DNA of 64,000 nucleotides, from assembly GCF_009834345.1 (NCBI RefSeq), contig NZ_CP035042.1, positions 744,001-808,000 on the forward strand. The letters are read 5' to 3'. The notes below the pieces were generated by a model. The model had not been told where the DNA came from, made no database searches, and saw nothing but the letters and a program-made list of their open reading frames with translations. This document shows positions 8,507 to 17,619 of this stretch, in pieces; position 1 is the stretch's first letter; each line of letters begins with the position of its first letter. This DNA comes from Billgrantia tianxiuensis (GTDB lineage: Bacteria; Pseudomonadota; Gammaproteobacteria; Pseudomonadales; Halomonadaceae). Position numbers and translations under genes: made by a program.

Positions 8507-9039
8507 TCATCCGCCGAGAAAGAGCCCTCCGTAGACGAGTGCCCCCAGCACCACGAAGGCCGGATGAGTGCGAAAGCGCAGCAGGGCAATGGCGGCAGCC
8601 GAAGCGATGACCAGCGTGTGGATCAGGCCGGCGCCTGCCACCCCCTCGCTGAGGAAACTCCAGGTCAGCCAGGCCATCATCATGGCGATGACGGGGCGTA
8701 CCCACTGGCTCATGCGCTGGACGCGGGCGAGTCGCGGTGACGGTAGAGCAGCCCGAGGGCAGCGAGCATCAGCAGCAGCGATGGCGCCACCGTGGCCAAC
8801 ACCGCCACCAGGGCGCCGCCGAAGCCGGCCACGTCATAGCCCACGTAGCCGGCCATCTTGGTGGCGATGGGGCTCGGCAGGGCGTTGCCGAGGGCAAGGG
8901 TTTCGGCGAACTGCTGGGCGTTCATCCAGCCGTAGCGGCCTACCACTTCGGCTTCGATCAACGGAATGATGGCTGGGCCGCCGCCATAACCGATGATGTT
9001 GGGGATGAAGAAGGCGAGAAAGAGGTGCCAGTAGATCAC
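8507..9039 (-). CDS. chromate transporter family protein, second half (frameshifted in this sequence)
   Basis: A CHR-domain membrane protein of about 177 residues. It starts at a GTG that overlaps the stop of the upstream partner (GTGA) and runs IYWHLFLAFFIPNIIGYGGGPAI. The frame breaks at the GGG at 8725-8727. Adding one base restores RHRDSPRVQRMSQWVRPVIAM, which aligns with the same position of the partner (YRDVAWIRGMGQAVVPVVM). The rest then reads to the stop at 8507. Paired short CHR proteins act together as chromate or other oxyanion exporters. I infer a sequencing error rather than a dead gene. Confidence 0.75.
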
Positions 9040-9608
9040 TGGGTCGCCTCCTTGCGCCGGAGCGCAGGACGCAGTAGGGCGGCGACCAGCAGTGCGCCGA
9101 TGATCAGGCCGGGATGGATGCCGACGAAATAGATCAGCACGCCCGATGTCGCCGCCAGGGCCAGGCTGGCGATCCAGCCCAGGGCGAGCCTCGACTTGTG
9201 CCAGAAATCCAATGTCAGCTGGCCCATCATCACCATGACCACCGGCACCACTGCCTGACCCATGCCGCGAATCCAGGCCACGTCGCGGTAGCGGCTGAAC
9301 ACGGTGAGCAAGGCGATCATGGCCAAGATCATGGGCAGGATGACGGCGGTCACGGCGACCAGGCAACCGAGCGTGCCGGCGACCCGGTAGCCGATATAGC
9401 CGGGCATCTTGGTGGCGATGGGGCCGGGCAGGGTGTTGCCGATGGCCAGGATGTCGGCGAACTCCTCGTCGCTGAGCCAGGCATGGCGCTTGACCACCTC
9501 CTGCTGCACCAGGGGTATCATGGCAGGACCGCCGCCGAAGCCGAGCAGGCCGATGCGGGTAAAGGTCCAGAACAGAGCGCCAAGGGGTGCCTTGCCGGAA
9601 GCCGTCAT
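9036..9608 (-). CDS. chromate transporter family protein, first half
   Basis: A 190-residue CHR-domain protein with about six membrane segments and the motif FGGGPAMIPLVQQEVV near the N-terminus, followed by GNTLPGPIATKM. Such half-size proteins are encoded in pairs and insert in opposite orientation to form one transporter. Full-length ChrA exports chromate, but many short-chain members have no proven substrate. It is coupled to the second half by a 4-bp overlap and is divergent from the GntR regulator at 9764, which may control it. Confidence 0.88.
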   Translation of the reverse strand: MTASGKAPLGALFWTFTRIGLLGFGGGPAMIPLVQQEVVKRHAWLSDEEFADILAIGNTLPGPIATKMPGYIGYRVAGTLGCLVAVTAVILPMILAMIALLTVFSRYRDVAWIRGMGQAVVPVVMVMMGQLTLDFWHKSRLALGWIASLALAATSGVLIYFVGIHPGLIIGALLVAALLRPALRRKEATQ

Positions 9609-9763
9609 GCCGGCACCTCGGTTGCATCGGTAATATGGACGATTATTGATTTATGGTTCATTTGTCGTCTTGTGAGAGAAAAAATCGATTATTGTGTCTA
9701 GAATATAGGTTGACCCTGAAAGCAGCGTCAACCTTCGTTGCCAAAACGAGCTGAGGAGGGGGC

Positions 9764-10450
9764 ATGGGGATACCCAGACGCAAGGAGCAGCCGACGGCGT
9801 CCAGCCGCATCTACGACATCCTGCGACAGGACCTGGTGAATGGCCGTTTTGCCGCTGGGGAAAAGGTCGCCATCAGTGCGCTCAAGGAGCGCTACGAAGT
9901 AGGGTTGAGCCCGCTGCGCGAGGCATTGAATCGCCTGGCGGCCTACGGTCTGCTGATTCAGGAGAACCAGCGGGGTTTCCGCGTGCCCAGCTTGGAGCGA
10001 GGCGAACTCGACGACATCGCTGAGATGCGACGAGAGCTCGAGGGCATGGCGCTGGAGAGAGCCATTCGTTTCGGCGACGCCGAGTGGGAGTCCGAGTTGC
10101 TGGCCGCGGCGCATCGACTGAAGCGAGCCGACATGGCGCCGGAAAAGGTCGATGAGTGGGAGCAGTTCCACACCCGTTTCCACCGTACCCTGGTGGCCCC
10201 CTGCGGCTCGGTCTGGCTGCTGCGCTTCATTGAGCAGTTGCACGATCAGTTCGATCGTTATCGACGCATGGCGCCCGAGGCCCCGGAGGTTCGCCGCGTG
10301 CTGGATGCCCAGCACGGCGAGCTGGTGCAGCTGGCGCTGGAGCGTGACATCAAGGCCGCACGAGCCTTGATGGACGACCATATCCAGCGCTCCTACGAGG
10401 TGGCGCTGCGGGGTGTGACGGTGGGGGTCAGTCCGCCTCGACCAGGCTGA
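9764..10450 (+). CDS. GntR-family transcriptional regulator, FCD subfamily
   Basis: A 228-residue regulator. Residues 15-75 form the winged helix-turn-helix (SSRIYDILRQDLVNGRFAAG, then LSPLREALNRLAAYGLL), and the rest is an all-helical FCD ligand-binding domain with metal-binding-type residues (EMRRELEG, HTRFHRTL, HGELVQ, DDHIQRSY). It is preceded by a strong GAGGAGG. It is divergently transcribed from the CHR pair, upstream of the tct-ggt operon, and is the best candidate in the window for reading the GTATAC palindromes near 3.4-3.6 kb. The effector is unknown. Its 3' end overlaps yigZ by 23 bp, tail to tail. Confidence 0.93.
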   Translation: MGIPRRKEQPTASSRIYDILRQDLVNGRFAAGEKVAISALKERYEVGLSPLREALNRLAAYGLLIQENQRGFRVPSLERGELDDIAEMRRELEGMALERAIRFGDAEWESELLAAAHRLKRADMAPEKVDEWEQFHTRFHRTLVAPCGSVWLLRFIEQLHDQFDRYRRMAPEAPEVRRVLDAQHGELVQLALERDIKAARALMDDHIQRSYEVALRGVTVGVSPPRPG

Positions 10451-11047
10451 GATTGCCGCGCAGGCGAGCTTCCAGCGAGCTGAAATCGACCTCGGTGTCG
10501 CTGGGCCAGCCCACGCTGAGCAGGACGCCGTCGCTGACGTAGTCGACGGCTTCGATCGGAGCACCGCGGCTTTCGAGCCAGGCGCGTGCTTCGGCTTCGC
10601 CCGCGAAGCCGACCTTGAGCCTGAGGGTGCTGCGCTCGATCACTTCCCGTCGAGGCAGGTCGTCGAGTGCCTTGGCCACGGCCTGGGCGTAGGCGCGGGC
10701 CAAACCGCCGGTGCCCAGCTTGGTACCGCCGAAGTAGCGTGTCACCACGCAGCCGACCTGCCCCAGTCCGGCGCCCTCGAGCATCTGGAACATGGGGCGG
10801 CCCGCCGTGCCGCCGGGTTCGCCGTCGTCGGAAAAGCCGATGGCATTCTGTTCGCCGGGTGGGCCGGCAATGTAGGCACTGCAGTGGTGGCTGGCGTTGG
10901 GGTGAGCGCGACGGGCCTCGGCCAGTAGGGCGTCGAAGGCCGCCGCATCGGGGTGTGGCAGAGCCAGGCGATGAAGCGGCTCTTCTCCACTTCCGTCACG
11001 CTCTCGCGCCAGGTGCCCGGCGGCAGGTCGGGGACCGGATAGCGCAT
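10428..11047 (-). CDS. yigZ: YigZ/IMPACT family protein (frameshifted in this sequence)
   Basis: Reads as a 206-residue YigZ homologue once one base is added to the GGGG at 10950-10953. The N-terminal part (YPVPDLPPGTWRESVTEVEK) then continues as CHTPDAAAFDALLAEARRAH, HHCSAYIAGPPGEQNAIGFS, DDGEPGGTAGRPMFQ and VVTRYFGGTKLGTGGL. The IMPACT N-domain and the C-terminal ferredoxin-like domain are both present. The length matches E. coli YigZ, and the biochemical role is uncertain. Its ATG overlaps the stop of the SOS-controlled S24 gene by one base, so it is probably co-transcribed with it. Confidence 0.85.
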
Positions 11048-11532
11048 CAGTGGGTCAGCTCGGGACGTTCCTGCTGACGCACCACGCCCATGACCATGCC
11101 GAGCACCTGGATGTCGCTGTTCTTGAGGTAGATCGGCGCCATGTTCTCGTTGGCCGGCTGCAGGCGCACGCCGTTCTTCTCGATATAGAGCTTCTTCAAC
11201 GTGACCTCCTGCTGATTGATCAGCACCACGGCGGTCTCGCCGTTCTCGGCGCTTTCCTGGCGCTCGATGATGATCACGTCGCCATCGAAGATGTTGCAGT
11301 CGATCATCGAGTCGCCGCGCACGCGCAGGGCGTAGGTGTTGCGTCGCACCATGCAGGCGGGAGCGCGGATGGTCCCGCCGCTGGGGCAGGCTTCGATCGG
11401 CAAGCCCGCCGAGACGTCCCCGAGCAAGGGGATCTCGGTGAGATCGGTGGCCTCGACGCTGTCCCAGGAGGTGGCGATGGGAAGGTTGGGGCGTCGGTAC
11501 AGATACTGTATGGAAGGCGTTGGCATTGGCAT
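11047..11532 (-). CDS. LexA-like/UmuD-like S24 peptidase without DNA-binding domain
   Basis: A 161-residue protein made of only the LexA/UmuD C-terminal fold. It has an Ala-Gly self-cleavage site at A42-G43 (GDVSAGLP) and a Ser-Lys dyad at S75 (RGDSM) and K113 (EVTLKKLY). Residues 1-35 are too short for a LexA winged helix, so it is UmuD-like in design. However, the AG cleavage site is LexA-like, and no umuC follows; yigZ does. A near-perfect SOS box lies 20 bp upstream. Expected behaviour is RecA*-stimulated self-cleavage in DNA damage. Candidate roles are a UmuD protein acting with a polymerase encoded elsewhere, or a decoy for RecA*. Confidence 0.85.
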   Translation of the reverse strand: MPMPTPSIQYLYRRPNLPIATSWDSVEATDLTEIPLLGDVSAGLPIEACPSGGTIRAPACMVRRNTYALRVRGDSMIDCNIFDGDVIIIERQESAENGETAVVLINQQEVTLKKLYIEKNGVRLQPANENMAPIYLKNSDIQVLGMVMGVVRQQERPELTH

Positions 11533-11550
11533 TTCCCCCCTCTGTTCGAC

Positions 11551-11568
11551 CCTGTTGAAATGTACAGG
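11551..11568 (-). promoter_or_regulatory. SOS (LexA) box
   Basis: CCTGT-TGAAATG-TACAGG contains CTGT-N8-ACAG, the gammaproteobacterial LexA consensus, and lies about 20 bp upstream of the S24 gene start. It predicts LexA repression and DNA-damage induction. Confidence 0.8.
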
Positions 11569-11724
11569 TATCTTGCATCATACCAAGCGTTCGGCGAGTG
11601 GCAAGTTTTGCTGATGCATCGCTGCCTTGATCTGAGGCAAGGGCGGCGCCGTGCCGCACCTGGGTTGCTAGCGGCTAAACGCCATTCCGTGTAGCATTTC
11701 CGGCGAATTTCCCTTTCCTGGAGA

Positions 11725-12375
11725 GTGCCGTTGAGCCTGCGTCTGCAAGCGCGAAGCCTGGCCTGCGAACGTGACGACCGCTGGCTGTTCCGGGGCCTGG
11801 ACCTGGATATCCGCGCGGGCGAGATCATTCGTGTGGAAGGGCCCAACGGCAGTGGCAAGACCACTCTGCTGAAGATCCTCTCCGGGCAGTTGGCCGACTA
11901 CGAGGGCGAGCTGTTCTGGGGCGAGCGGCCGATGCGCGAGGCACGAGAGTCTTTCCTTGCGAACCTGCTCTACCTGGGACACTCGCCGGGCGTCAAGGCG
12001 GCTCTCACGCCGCTGGAAAACCTGGCCTGGTACCAGGCATTGGCCGGTCAGGCGGGAGGCGAAGCGGCACGCTTCGCGGCGCTGGAAGAGGTTGGGCTGG
12101 TCGGTTTCGAGGACGTGCCGGCGGCACAGCTCTCCGCCGGCCAGCAGCGCCGCGTGGCACTGGCGAGGCTGGCGCTCACGCCGCGGCCGCTGTGGGTGCT
12201 CGATGAGCCTTTCACCGCCATCGATCGCGACGGTGTCGCGGCGCTGGAGCGGCGCCTGGTCGGGCATGCCCGCGCAGGCGGCTGCGTGCTGGTCACCACC
12301 CACCACGAGCTGACGCCGTGCGCCGAGCTGCGCCGTATCCGTCTGGGTGGAGGAGCGCACGATGGCGGCATCTGA
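11725..12375 (+). CDS. ccmA: cytochrome c biogenesis ABC ATPase CcmA
   Basis: A 216-residue ABC ATPase with Walker A GPNGSGKTT, signature LSAGQQRRVALARLAL, Walker B LWVLDEPF and the switch histidine in TTHHE. With CcmB it drives release of the holo-CcmE haem chaperone from the CcmC complex. The start is a GTG after CTGGAG; a TTG two codons later is possible. It is the first gene of ccmABCDEFGHI and overlaps ccmB by 14 bp. Confidence 0.95.
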   Translation: MPLSLRLQARSLACERDDRWLFRGLDLDIRAGEIIRVEGPNGSGKTTLLKILSGQLADYEGELFWGERPMREARESFLANLLYLGHSPGVKAALTPLENLAWYQALAGQAGGEAARFAALEEVGLVGFEDVPAAQLSAGQQRRVALARLALTPRPLWVLDEPFTAIDRDGVAALERRLVGHARAGGCVLVTTHHELTPCAELRRIRLGGGAHDGGI

Positions 12376-13098
12376 AGGGGCCTTGCCGAAGGAGGAGGCG
12401 GTGGTTCACGAGGAACCTCGCGGCGGCCTCGCTGTCGCAGTATGGGCAACGCTGAAGCGGGACCTGGTATTGCTGCTGCGGCGGCGCAGCGAAGTGCTGA
12501 ACCCCCTGGTGTTCTTCGCTATCGTCATTACCCTGTTCCCGATCGGCATTTCCCCCGACCCGGCGCTGCTGGCGGCCATCGCGCCCGGCCTGCTGTGGGT
12601 GGCGGCTCTGCTCGCCGCCCTGCTGTCGTTGGATAGCCTGTTTCGAGCCGATTACGACGACGGCTCGCTGGAACAATTACTGCTGACACCCCAGCCGCTG
12701 GCGATGCTGGCCCTGGCCAAGGTGGCCGTGCACTGGCTGCTGACCGGCCTGCCCCTGGCGCTGATGGCGCCCGTGCTCGGGATCATGCTGGCGCTGCCGG
12801 CAGGCAGCTACCTGGTGTTGGCCGTCTCACTGGCACTGGGCAGTGCCAGTCTCAGCCTGATTGGTGCCATCGGAGCGGCGCTGACGGTGGGGCTCTCGCG
12901 TGGCGGCGTGCTGCTGTCGCTGCTGGTGCTTCCCCTTTACATCCCGGTGCTGATCTTCGGCGCCGGGCCGTCCAGGCGGCCATCTTCGGTGATGGCGTGC
13001 TGGCGCATCTGGCGATCCTCGGCGCGCTGCTGGCGTTGGCGTTGATCCTTGCGCCGCTGGCAATCGCGGCATCGCTGCGCATCAGTATCAACGGTTGA
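12362..13098 (+). CDS. ccmB: haem exporter membrane protein CcmB (frameshifted in this sequence)
   Basis: A six-helix membrane subunit paired with CcmA. The frame is intact to FGAG and then breaks at the GGG at 12965-12967. One added G restores AVQAAIFGDGVLAHLAILGA and LLALALILAPLAIAASLRIS up to the stop, giving about 245 residues, somewhat longer than the usual 220 because of an N-terminal extension. All other ccm genes are present and coupled, so loss of ccmB alone would be surprising; a missing base is more likely. The start is the ATG inside the end of ccmA. Confidence 0.88.
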
Positions 13099-13112
13099 GA
13101 GGTTGACGAGGC

Positions 13113-13853
13113 ATGTGGGCCTTCATTAACAAGTTGCGTTCCCCCAAATGGTTCTACGCCATCAGCGCCCGCCTGCAGCCCTGGTTCTGGGCGGCGGCGC
13201 TGATCCTGATCGTGACCGGGACCGTATGGGGGCTGGCCTTTGCGCCGGCCGACTACCAGCAGGGCAACAGTTTTCGCATCATCTACGTACACGTGCCGGC
13301 GGCTTTCCTGGCTCAGTCGATCTTCGTCTCCCTGGCGGTAACGGGGCTGGTGTTCATGGTCTGGAAGATCAAGATCGCCGACATGGCCGCCACCGTGATG
13401 GCCCCGCTGGGCGCTGCCATGACCTTCATCGCACTGTTCTCCGGCGCGGTGTGGGGCGTGCCCACCTGGGGTACCTGGTGGATGTGGGATGCCCGCCTCA
13501 CCTCGATGCTGATCCTGCTGTTCCTTTATCTCGGCGTGATCGCCCTGCGCGGCGCCTTCGCCAGCCGTGACAGCGCCTCCCGCGCCGCCTCGGTGTTGGC
13601 CATGGTCGGCGTGATCAACATTCCGATCATCAAGTACTCGGTGGATTGGTGGTACACGTTGCACCAGCCCGCCACCTTCACCATCACCGGGCGTGCCGCC
13701 ATGCCGGCGGAAATGTGGCTGCCGCTGTTGATCATGGTGCTCGGTTTCTACAGCTTCTTCATCGCCTTGACCCTGATGCGCACGCGCAGCGAGATCCTGC
13801 GCCGTGAATCCAACAAGCGCTGGGTGCGTGAGCTGGCCGAGGAGGCGACCTGA
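13113..13853 (+). CDS. ccmC: haem handling protein CcmC
   Basis: A 246-residue six-helix protein with the tryptophan-rich WWD-type motif in the periplasmic loop ([18 protein letters not shown]) and flanking histidines ([15 protein letters not shown]) that coordinate haem. It loads haem onto CcmE. It is preceded by a GAGG Shine-Dalgarno, and its last base is the first base of ccmD. Confidence 0.95.
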   Translation: MWAFINKLRSPKWFYAISARLQPWFWAAALILIVTGTVWGLAFAPADYQQGNSFRIIYVHVPAAFLAQSIFVSLAVTGLVFMVWKIKIADMAATVMAPLGAAMTFIALFSGAVWGVPTWGTWWMWDARLTSMLILLFLYLGVIALRGAFASRDSASRAASVLAMVGVINIPIIKYSVDWWYTLHQPATFTITGRAAMPAEMWLPLLIMVLGFYSFFIALTLMRTRSEILRRESNKRWVRELAEEAT

Positions 13854-14092
13854 TGGCTTTCGATACCTTCCAGGATTTCATTGCCATGGGCGGGCACGCC
13901 CCCTATGTCTGGGCGGCCTGGGGCCTGACCCTGGCGCTGCTGCTGGGCAGCGTGCTCCACGCCCGCGCCGAGCGCCGCCAGTTGCTGCGCCAGTTGCAGC
14001 GCCGCGTGCGCCGTGAAGCCCGCCAGGCCGGGCGCAGCGCCGAGGCGCAACCGATTCAAACTAGCAGGGGTGGAAGCACCAATGACGCCTAA
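13853..14092 (+). CDS. ccmD: haem exporter small subunit CcmD
   Basis: A 79-residue single-helix protein (FIAMGGHAPYVWAAWGLTLA, the family hallmark, then a basic cytoplasmic tail). CcmD tethers CcmE to the CcmABC complex and helps release holo-CcmE. It overlaps both ccmC and ccmE, as is usual in this operon. Confidence 0.9.
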   Translation: MAFDTFQDFIAMGGHAPYVWAAWGLTLALLLGSVLHARAERRQLLRQLQRRVRREARQAGRSAEAQPIQTSRGGSTNDA

Positions 14093-14594
14093 ACGTAAAC
14101 AGAAGCTGTTCATGGCCCTCGGCCTGGTGTCACTCGCGGCGATCGCCGTGGGGCTGACGCTCTATGCGCTGCGAGCCAACATCAACCTGTTCTTCAGCCC
14201 GATCCAGATCGTTGCCGGCGATGCGCCCTTCGAGCGCCAACTGCGCGCCGGCGGCATGGTCAAGGAGGGCAGCGTGGTGCGCAACCCCGACAGCCTCGAC
14301 GTCGAATTCACCGTGACCGACTATGTAGAGGACGTGCGAGTTCACTACAGCGGTATCCTGCCCGACCTGTTCCGCGAAGGGCAGGGCGTGGTGGTGGTCG
14401 GCCAGCTGCAGCGCGACGGCTGGATCAAGGCCGACCAGGTGCTGGCCCGTCACGACGAAAACTACATGCCGCCCGAGGTGGCCGAGGCGCTGGAGGCGGC
14501 CGGCTACTCAGCGGCGGACTACCAGGCCAAGGCGGCCGAGGTGGTCGAGCGTATCGAAGCGCGCGAGGACCAAGAAGGCGCGAGCCAGTACTGA
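14082..14594 (+). CDS. ccmE: haem chaperone CcmE
   Basis: A 170-residue periplasmic chaperone with one N-terminal anchor helix (about residues 8-29) and a beta-barrel domain. The haem-binding histidine is H124 in the conserved HDENY, with Y128 beside it. It carries haem from CcmC to the CcmF/H ligase. I start at the ATG overlapping the end of ccmD, which gives the standard MTPKRKQKLF N-terminus. Confidence 0.95.
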   Translation: MTPKRKQKLFMALGLVSLAAIAVGLTLYALRANINLFFSPIQIVAGDAPFERQLRAGGMVKEGSVVRNPDSLDVEFTVTDYVEDVRVHYSGILPDLFREGQGVVVVGQLQRDGWIKADQVLARHDENYMPPEVAEALEAAGYSAADYQAKAAEVVERIEAREDQEGASQY

Positions 14595-14606
14595 GCCGGA
14601 GCTTCC

Positions 14607-16631
14607 ATGCAGATCCAGATGATTCCCGAAATCGGCCACTTCGCCCTCGTCATAGCGCTGCTGTTCGCTGCGGTGCAGGCGGTGGTGCCGCTGGCCGGTG
14701 CCACCCTGCGCCGGCCGTTGTGGATGGCCTATGCCCGGCCCATGGCGGCCGGCCAGTTCCTGTTCGTCATGATCGCCTATGCGGCACTGACGGCCAGCTA
14801 CATGCTGAACGACTTCAGCGTGGTCAACGTGGCCAACAACTCCAACTCGATGCTGCCCTGGTACTACCGGCTCAGCGCCGTATGGGGCAACCATGAAGGC
14901 TCGGTGCTGTTGTGGAGCCTGATGCTGGCCGGCTGGGGCTACTTCGCCGTGCGCTACTCCCGCGAGTTGCCGCGCGACATGGTCTCACGAGTCATGAGCG
15001 TACTGGGCATGGTGAGCGTCGGCTTCCTGCTGTTCATCCTGGCTACCTCGAACCCCTTCGAGCGCATCCTGCCCAACGTGCCGCAGGACGGTGCCGACCT
15101 CAATCCGCTGCTGCAGGACATTGGCCTGATCCTGCACCCGCCGATGCTCTACATGGGCTACGTCGGCTTCTCGGTGGTCTTCGCCTTCGCCATCGCCGCG
15201 CTGATCGGCGGCCGCCTGGATGCCGCCTGGGCACGCTGGGCGCGGCCCTGGACCAACCTGGCCTGGGCTTTCCTGACCGTCGGCATCGCGCTGGGCAGCT
15301 GGTGGGCCTACTACGAGCTGGGCTGGGGCGGCTGGTGGTTCTGGGATCCGGTCGAGAATGCCTCGCTGTTGCCGTGGCTGACCGGCACCGCGCTGATGCA
15401 CTCGCTGGCGGTGACCGAGAAGCGCGGCTCGTTCAAGAGCTGGACCCTGCTGCTGGCGATTACCACCTTCTCGCTGTCGCTGCTGGGTACCTTCCTGGTG
15501 CGCTCCGGCGTGCTGACCTCGGTGCACGCCTTTGCCAACGACCCTTCGCGCGGCTTCTTCATCCTGATGCTGCTGGGCATCACCGTGGGCCTGTCGCTGC
15601 TGGTGTTCGCCCTGCGTGCACCGCGCGTCAGCCACAAGGTGAGCTTCAACTGGCTGTCGCGCGACGCGCTGCTGCTGATCAATAACATCCTGCTGGTGAT
15701 CATGACCGTCACCGTGTTGATGGGCACCGTCTATCCGCTGCTGCTCGATGCCCTCGACCTGGGCAAGATCAGCGTGGGCCCGCCCTACTTCAATGCCCTG
15801 TTCGTGCCGCTGACCCTGGTCATGTGCATCTTCATGGGCCTGGGGCCGGTGGCGCGCTGGAAGGACACCAGCAGCAGGCTGCTGATCCAGCGCCTGTGGC
15901 TCGCCGCCGTCGCCGCGCTGGTGCTCGGCATGGCGCTGCCGCTGATCTTCGCCGAGCGCTGGAGCGCGCCGGTGGCGCTGGGTCTGATCGCCGCGCTGTG
16001 GATCGTGCTGCCGATGCTGCGCGACCTCGTCGACAAGACCCGTCATGCCAGTTCCGTGGGCGCGGGGCTCAAGAAGCTCTCGCTGGCCTACTGGGGCATG
16101 CAACTGGGCCACCTGGGCGTGGCGGTGACCATCATCGGCGTGGCCGTGGTCTCCAACTACAACATCGAGCGCAACGTGCGTATGTCGGTCGGCGACAGCG
16201 TCAGTGTGGCTGGTTACACCTTCACCATGCAGGAGCTGACCAGTCGCCGCGGCCCCAACTTCCTCGCCGACCGGGCAGTGATCGAGGTGCAGCGCGACGG
16301 TAGCCGGCGCAGTTTCACCATGAATCCGGAGAAGCGCCTGTACATCGCCCGCGGCATGCCCATGACCCAGGTGGCGCTGCGCCCGGGGCTGTTCCGCGAC
16401 CTTTACGTGGCCATGGGCGAGGACCTCGGCGACGACAGCTGGGCCATGCGCGTGCAGTACAAGCCCTTCGTGCGCTGGCTGTGGCTTGGCGCCCTGTTGA
16501 TGGCCGCCGGTGGCGTGCTGGCCGTGGCCGACAAGCGCTACCGTCGCCTGGCCACCGCGCCCGACCCGGAAGACGCGGCCGCCGCCGCGAATGGCAAGGC
16601 GGATGACAAGCCGCGGGAGGCCACGGCATGA
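14607..16631 (+). CDS. ccmF: cytochrome c haem lyase subunit CcmF
   Basis: A 674-residue polytopic protein with the tryptophan-rich haem-handling loop WGGWWFWDPVENASLLPWL and the FLVRSGVLTSVHAFA segment. CcmF reduces and attaches haem to apocytochromes in complex with CcmH and CcmI. Length and helix number fit the family. Its TGA overlaps the ATG of ccmG. Confidence 0.96.
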   Translation: MQIQMIPEIGHFALVIALLFAAVQAVVPLAGATLRRPLWMAYARPMAAGQFLFVMIAYAALTASYMLNDFSVVNVANNSNSMLPWYYRLSAVWGNHEGSVLLWSLMLAGWGYFAVRYSRELPRDMVSRVMSVLGMVSVGFLLFILATSNPFERILPNVPQDGADLNPLLQDIGLILHPPMLYMGYVGFSVVFAFAIAALIGGRLDAAWARWARPWTNLAWAFLTVGIALGSWWAYYELGWGGWWFWDPVENASLLPWLTGTALMHSLAVTEKRGSFKSWTLLLAITTFSLSLLGTFLVRSGVLTSVHAFANDPSRGFFILMLLGITVGLSLLVFALRAPRVSHKVSFNWLSRDALLLINNILLVIMTVTVLMGTVYPLLLDALDLGKISVGPPYFNALFVPLTLVMCIFMGLGPVARWKDTSSRLLIQRLWLAAVAALVLGMALPLIFAERWSAPVALGLIAALWIVLPMLRDLVDKTRHASSVGAGLKKLSLAYWGMQLGHLGVAVTIIGVAVVSNYNIERNVRMSVGDSVSVAGYTFTMQELTSRRGPNFLADRAVIEVQRDGSRRSFTMNPEKRLYIARGMPMTQVALRPGLFRDLYVAMGEDLGDDSWAMRVQYKPFVRWLWLGALLMAAGGVLAVADKRYRRLATAPDPEDAAAAANGKADDKPREATA

Positions 16632-17158
16632 CCCGTCGTCTGATCCTGCTGCTGCCGCTGATCGGCTTCCTGGGGCTGTCGCTCTTCCTTTACCAGGGGC
16701 TGTCGCTGAATCCCTTCCATCGCGATTCGGCGTTGATGGCGCGCAACTTCCCCGAGTTCGACATGGTCACCCTGGAAGACCCGGAGCGGCGCGTCGACCG
16801 CTCGCTGCTGATCAATGGCGAGGTCACCCTGGTCAACGTCTGGGGCGAGTGGTGCCCGGAGTGCAAGCGCGAGATGCCGCAACTGCTCGACCTGGCCGAC
16901 CGCGGTATCCGCCTGGTGGGCATCAGCTACAAGGATACCCGCGAGAAGGGGCTCGGCTTCCTGGAGGACTTCGGCAACCCCTTCGAGGTCAACATCTTCG
17001 ACCCGGACGGCGAGCTGGCCTTCGAGCTGGGCGTCTACGGTGCGCCGGAAACCTTCCTGGTCGATCGCGAGGGCATCATCCGCTATCACCACACCGGCTA
17101 TATCTCGGCCAGTGACCTACGCGAACACATCCTGCCGGAGGTGCAGAAATGGCAGTGA
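16628..17158 (+). CDS. ccmG: periplasmic thioredoxin-like protein CcmG/DsbE
   Basis: A 176-residue protein with an N-terminal membrane anchor (residues 4-22) and a thioredoxin fold whose active site is C76 and C79 in WGEWCPECK, then the cis-proline loop YGAPETFLVD. It keeps apocytochrome and CcmH cysteines reduced. The ccmF and ccmG reading frames overlap by four bases, and ccmH begins before ccmG ends. Confidence 0.95.
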   Translation: MTRRLILLLPLIGFLGLSLFLYQGLSLNPFHRDSALMARNFPEFDMVTLEDPERRVDRSLLINGEVTLVNVWGEWCPECKREMPQLLDLADRGIRLVGISYKDTREKGLGFLEDFGNPFEVNIFDPDGELAFELGVYGAPETFLVDREGIIRYHHTGYISASDLREHILPEVQKWQ

Positions 17159-17619
17159 TCCGATTGGCCTTCGTCGGCATCCTGATGTTGCTGGTGGCGG
17201 CTACCGTGCAGGCAGCCATCGAGGTGCGTGAATTCGACGACCCGGTGCTGGAGCAGCGTTACCGCAGCCTGACGGCCTCGCTGCGCTGCCCCACCTGCGA
17301 GAACCAGGCCATCAACGACTCCAATGCCCCGGTCTCCGGCGACATGCGCGACCGGGTCTACCTGCTGTTGCAGGACGGCCGCTCCGACATGGAGATCCGC
17401 GACCACATGGTGCAGCGCTTCGGCGACTACGTGCTCTACAACCCGCGCCTGGAAGGTCGCACCTTTCTGCTCTGGGGGCTGCCCGCCGGGCTAGTGGTGG
17501 CGGGCGGCATCCTGGTCGCCCTGGTGGTACGCGCACGGCGCAACGCCTCGGCCCGTGAGCTGAGCGCCGAAGAGCGTGCCCGACTCGACGCCCTGATCAA
17601 CCGCGGGAGGCCCGAATGA
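17149..17619 (+). CDS. ccmH: cytochrome c maturation protein CcmH
   Basis: A 156-residue thiol protein with a signal peptide, the LRCPTC motif (C47, C50) followed by ENQAINDSNAP, then one C-terminal membrane helix. It reduces apocytochrome CXXCH disulfides with CcmG. In this operon the E. coli-type fused CcmH is split into CcmH and CcmI. Confidence 0.94.
   Translation: MAVIRLAFVGILMLLVAATVQAAIEVREFDDPVLEQRYRSLTASLRCPTCENQAINDSNAPVSGDMRDRVYLLLQDGRSDMEIRDHMVQRFGDYVLYNPRLEGRTFLLWGLPAGLVVAGGILVALVVRARRNASARELSAEERARLDALINRGRPE

Noticed and set aside
10742..11659. A 305-residue minus-strand protein
   Set aside because: It is the first third of yigZ joined to antisense or shadow frame of the S24 gene because of the frameshift.
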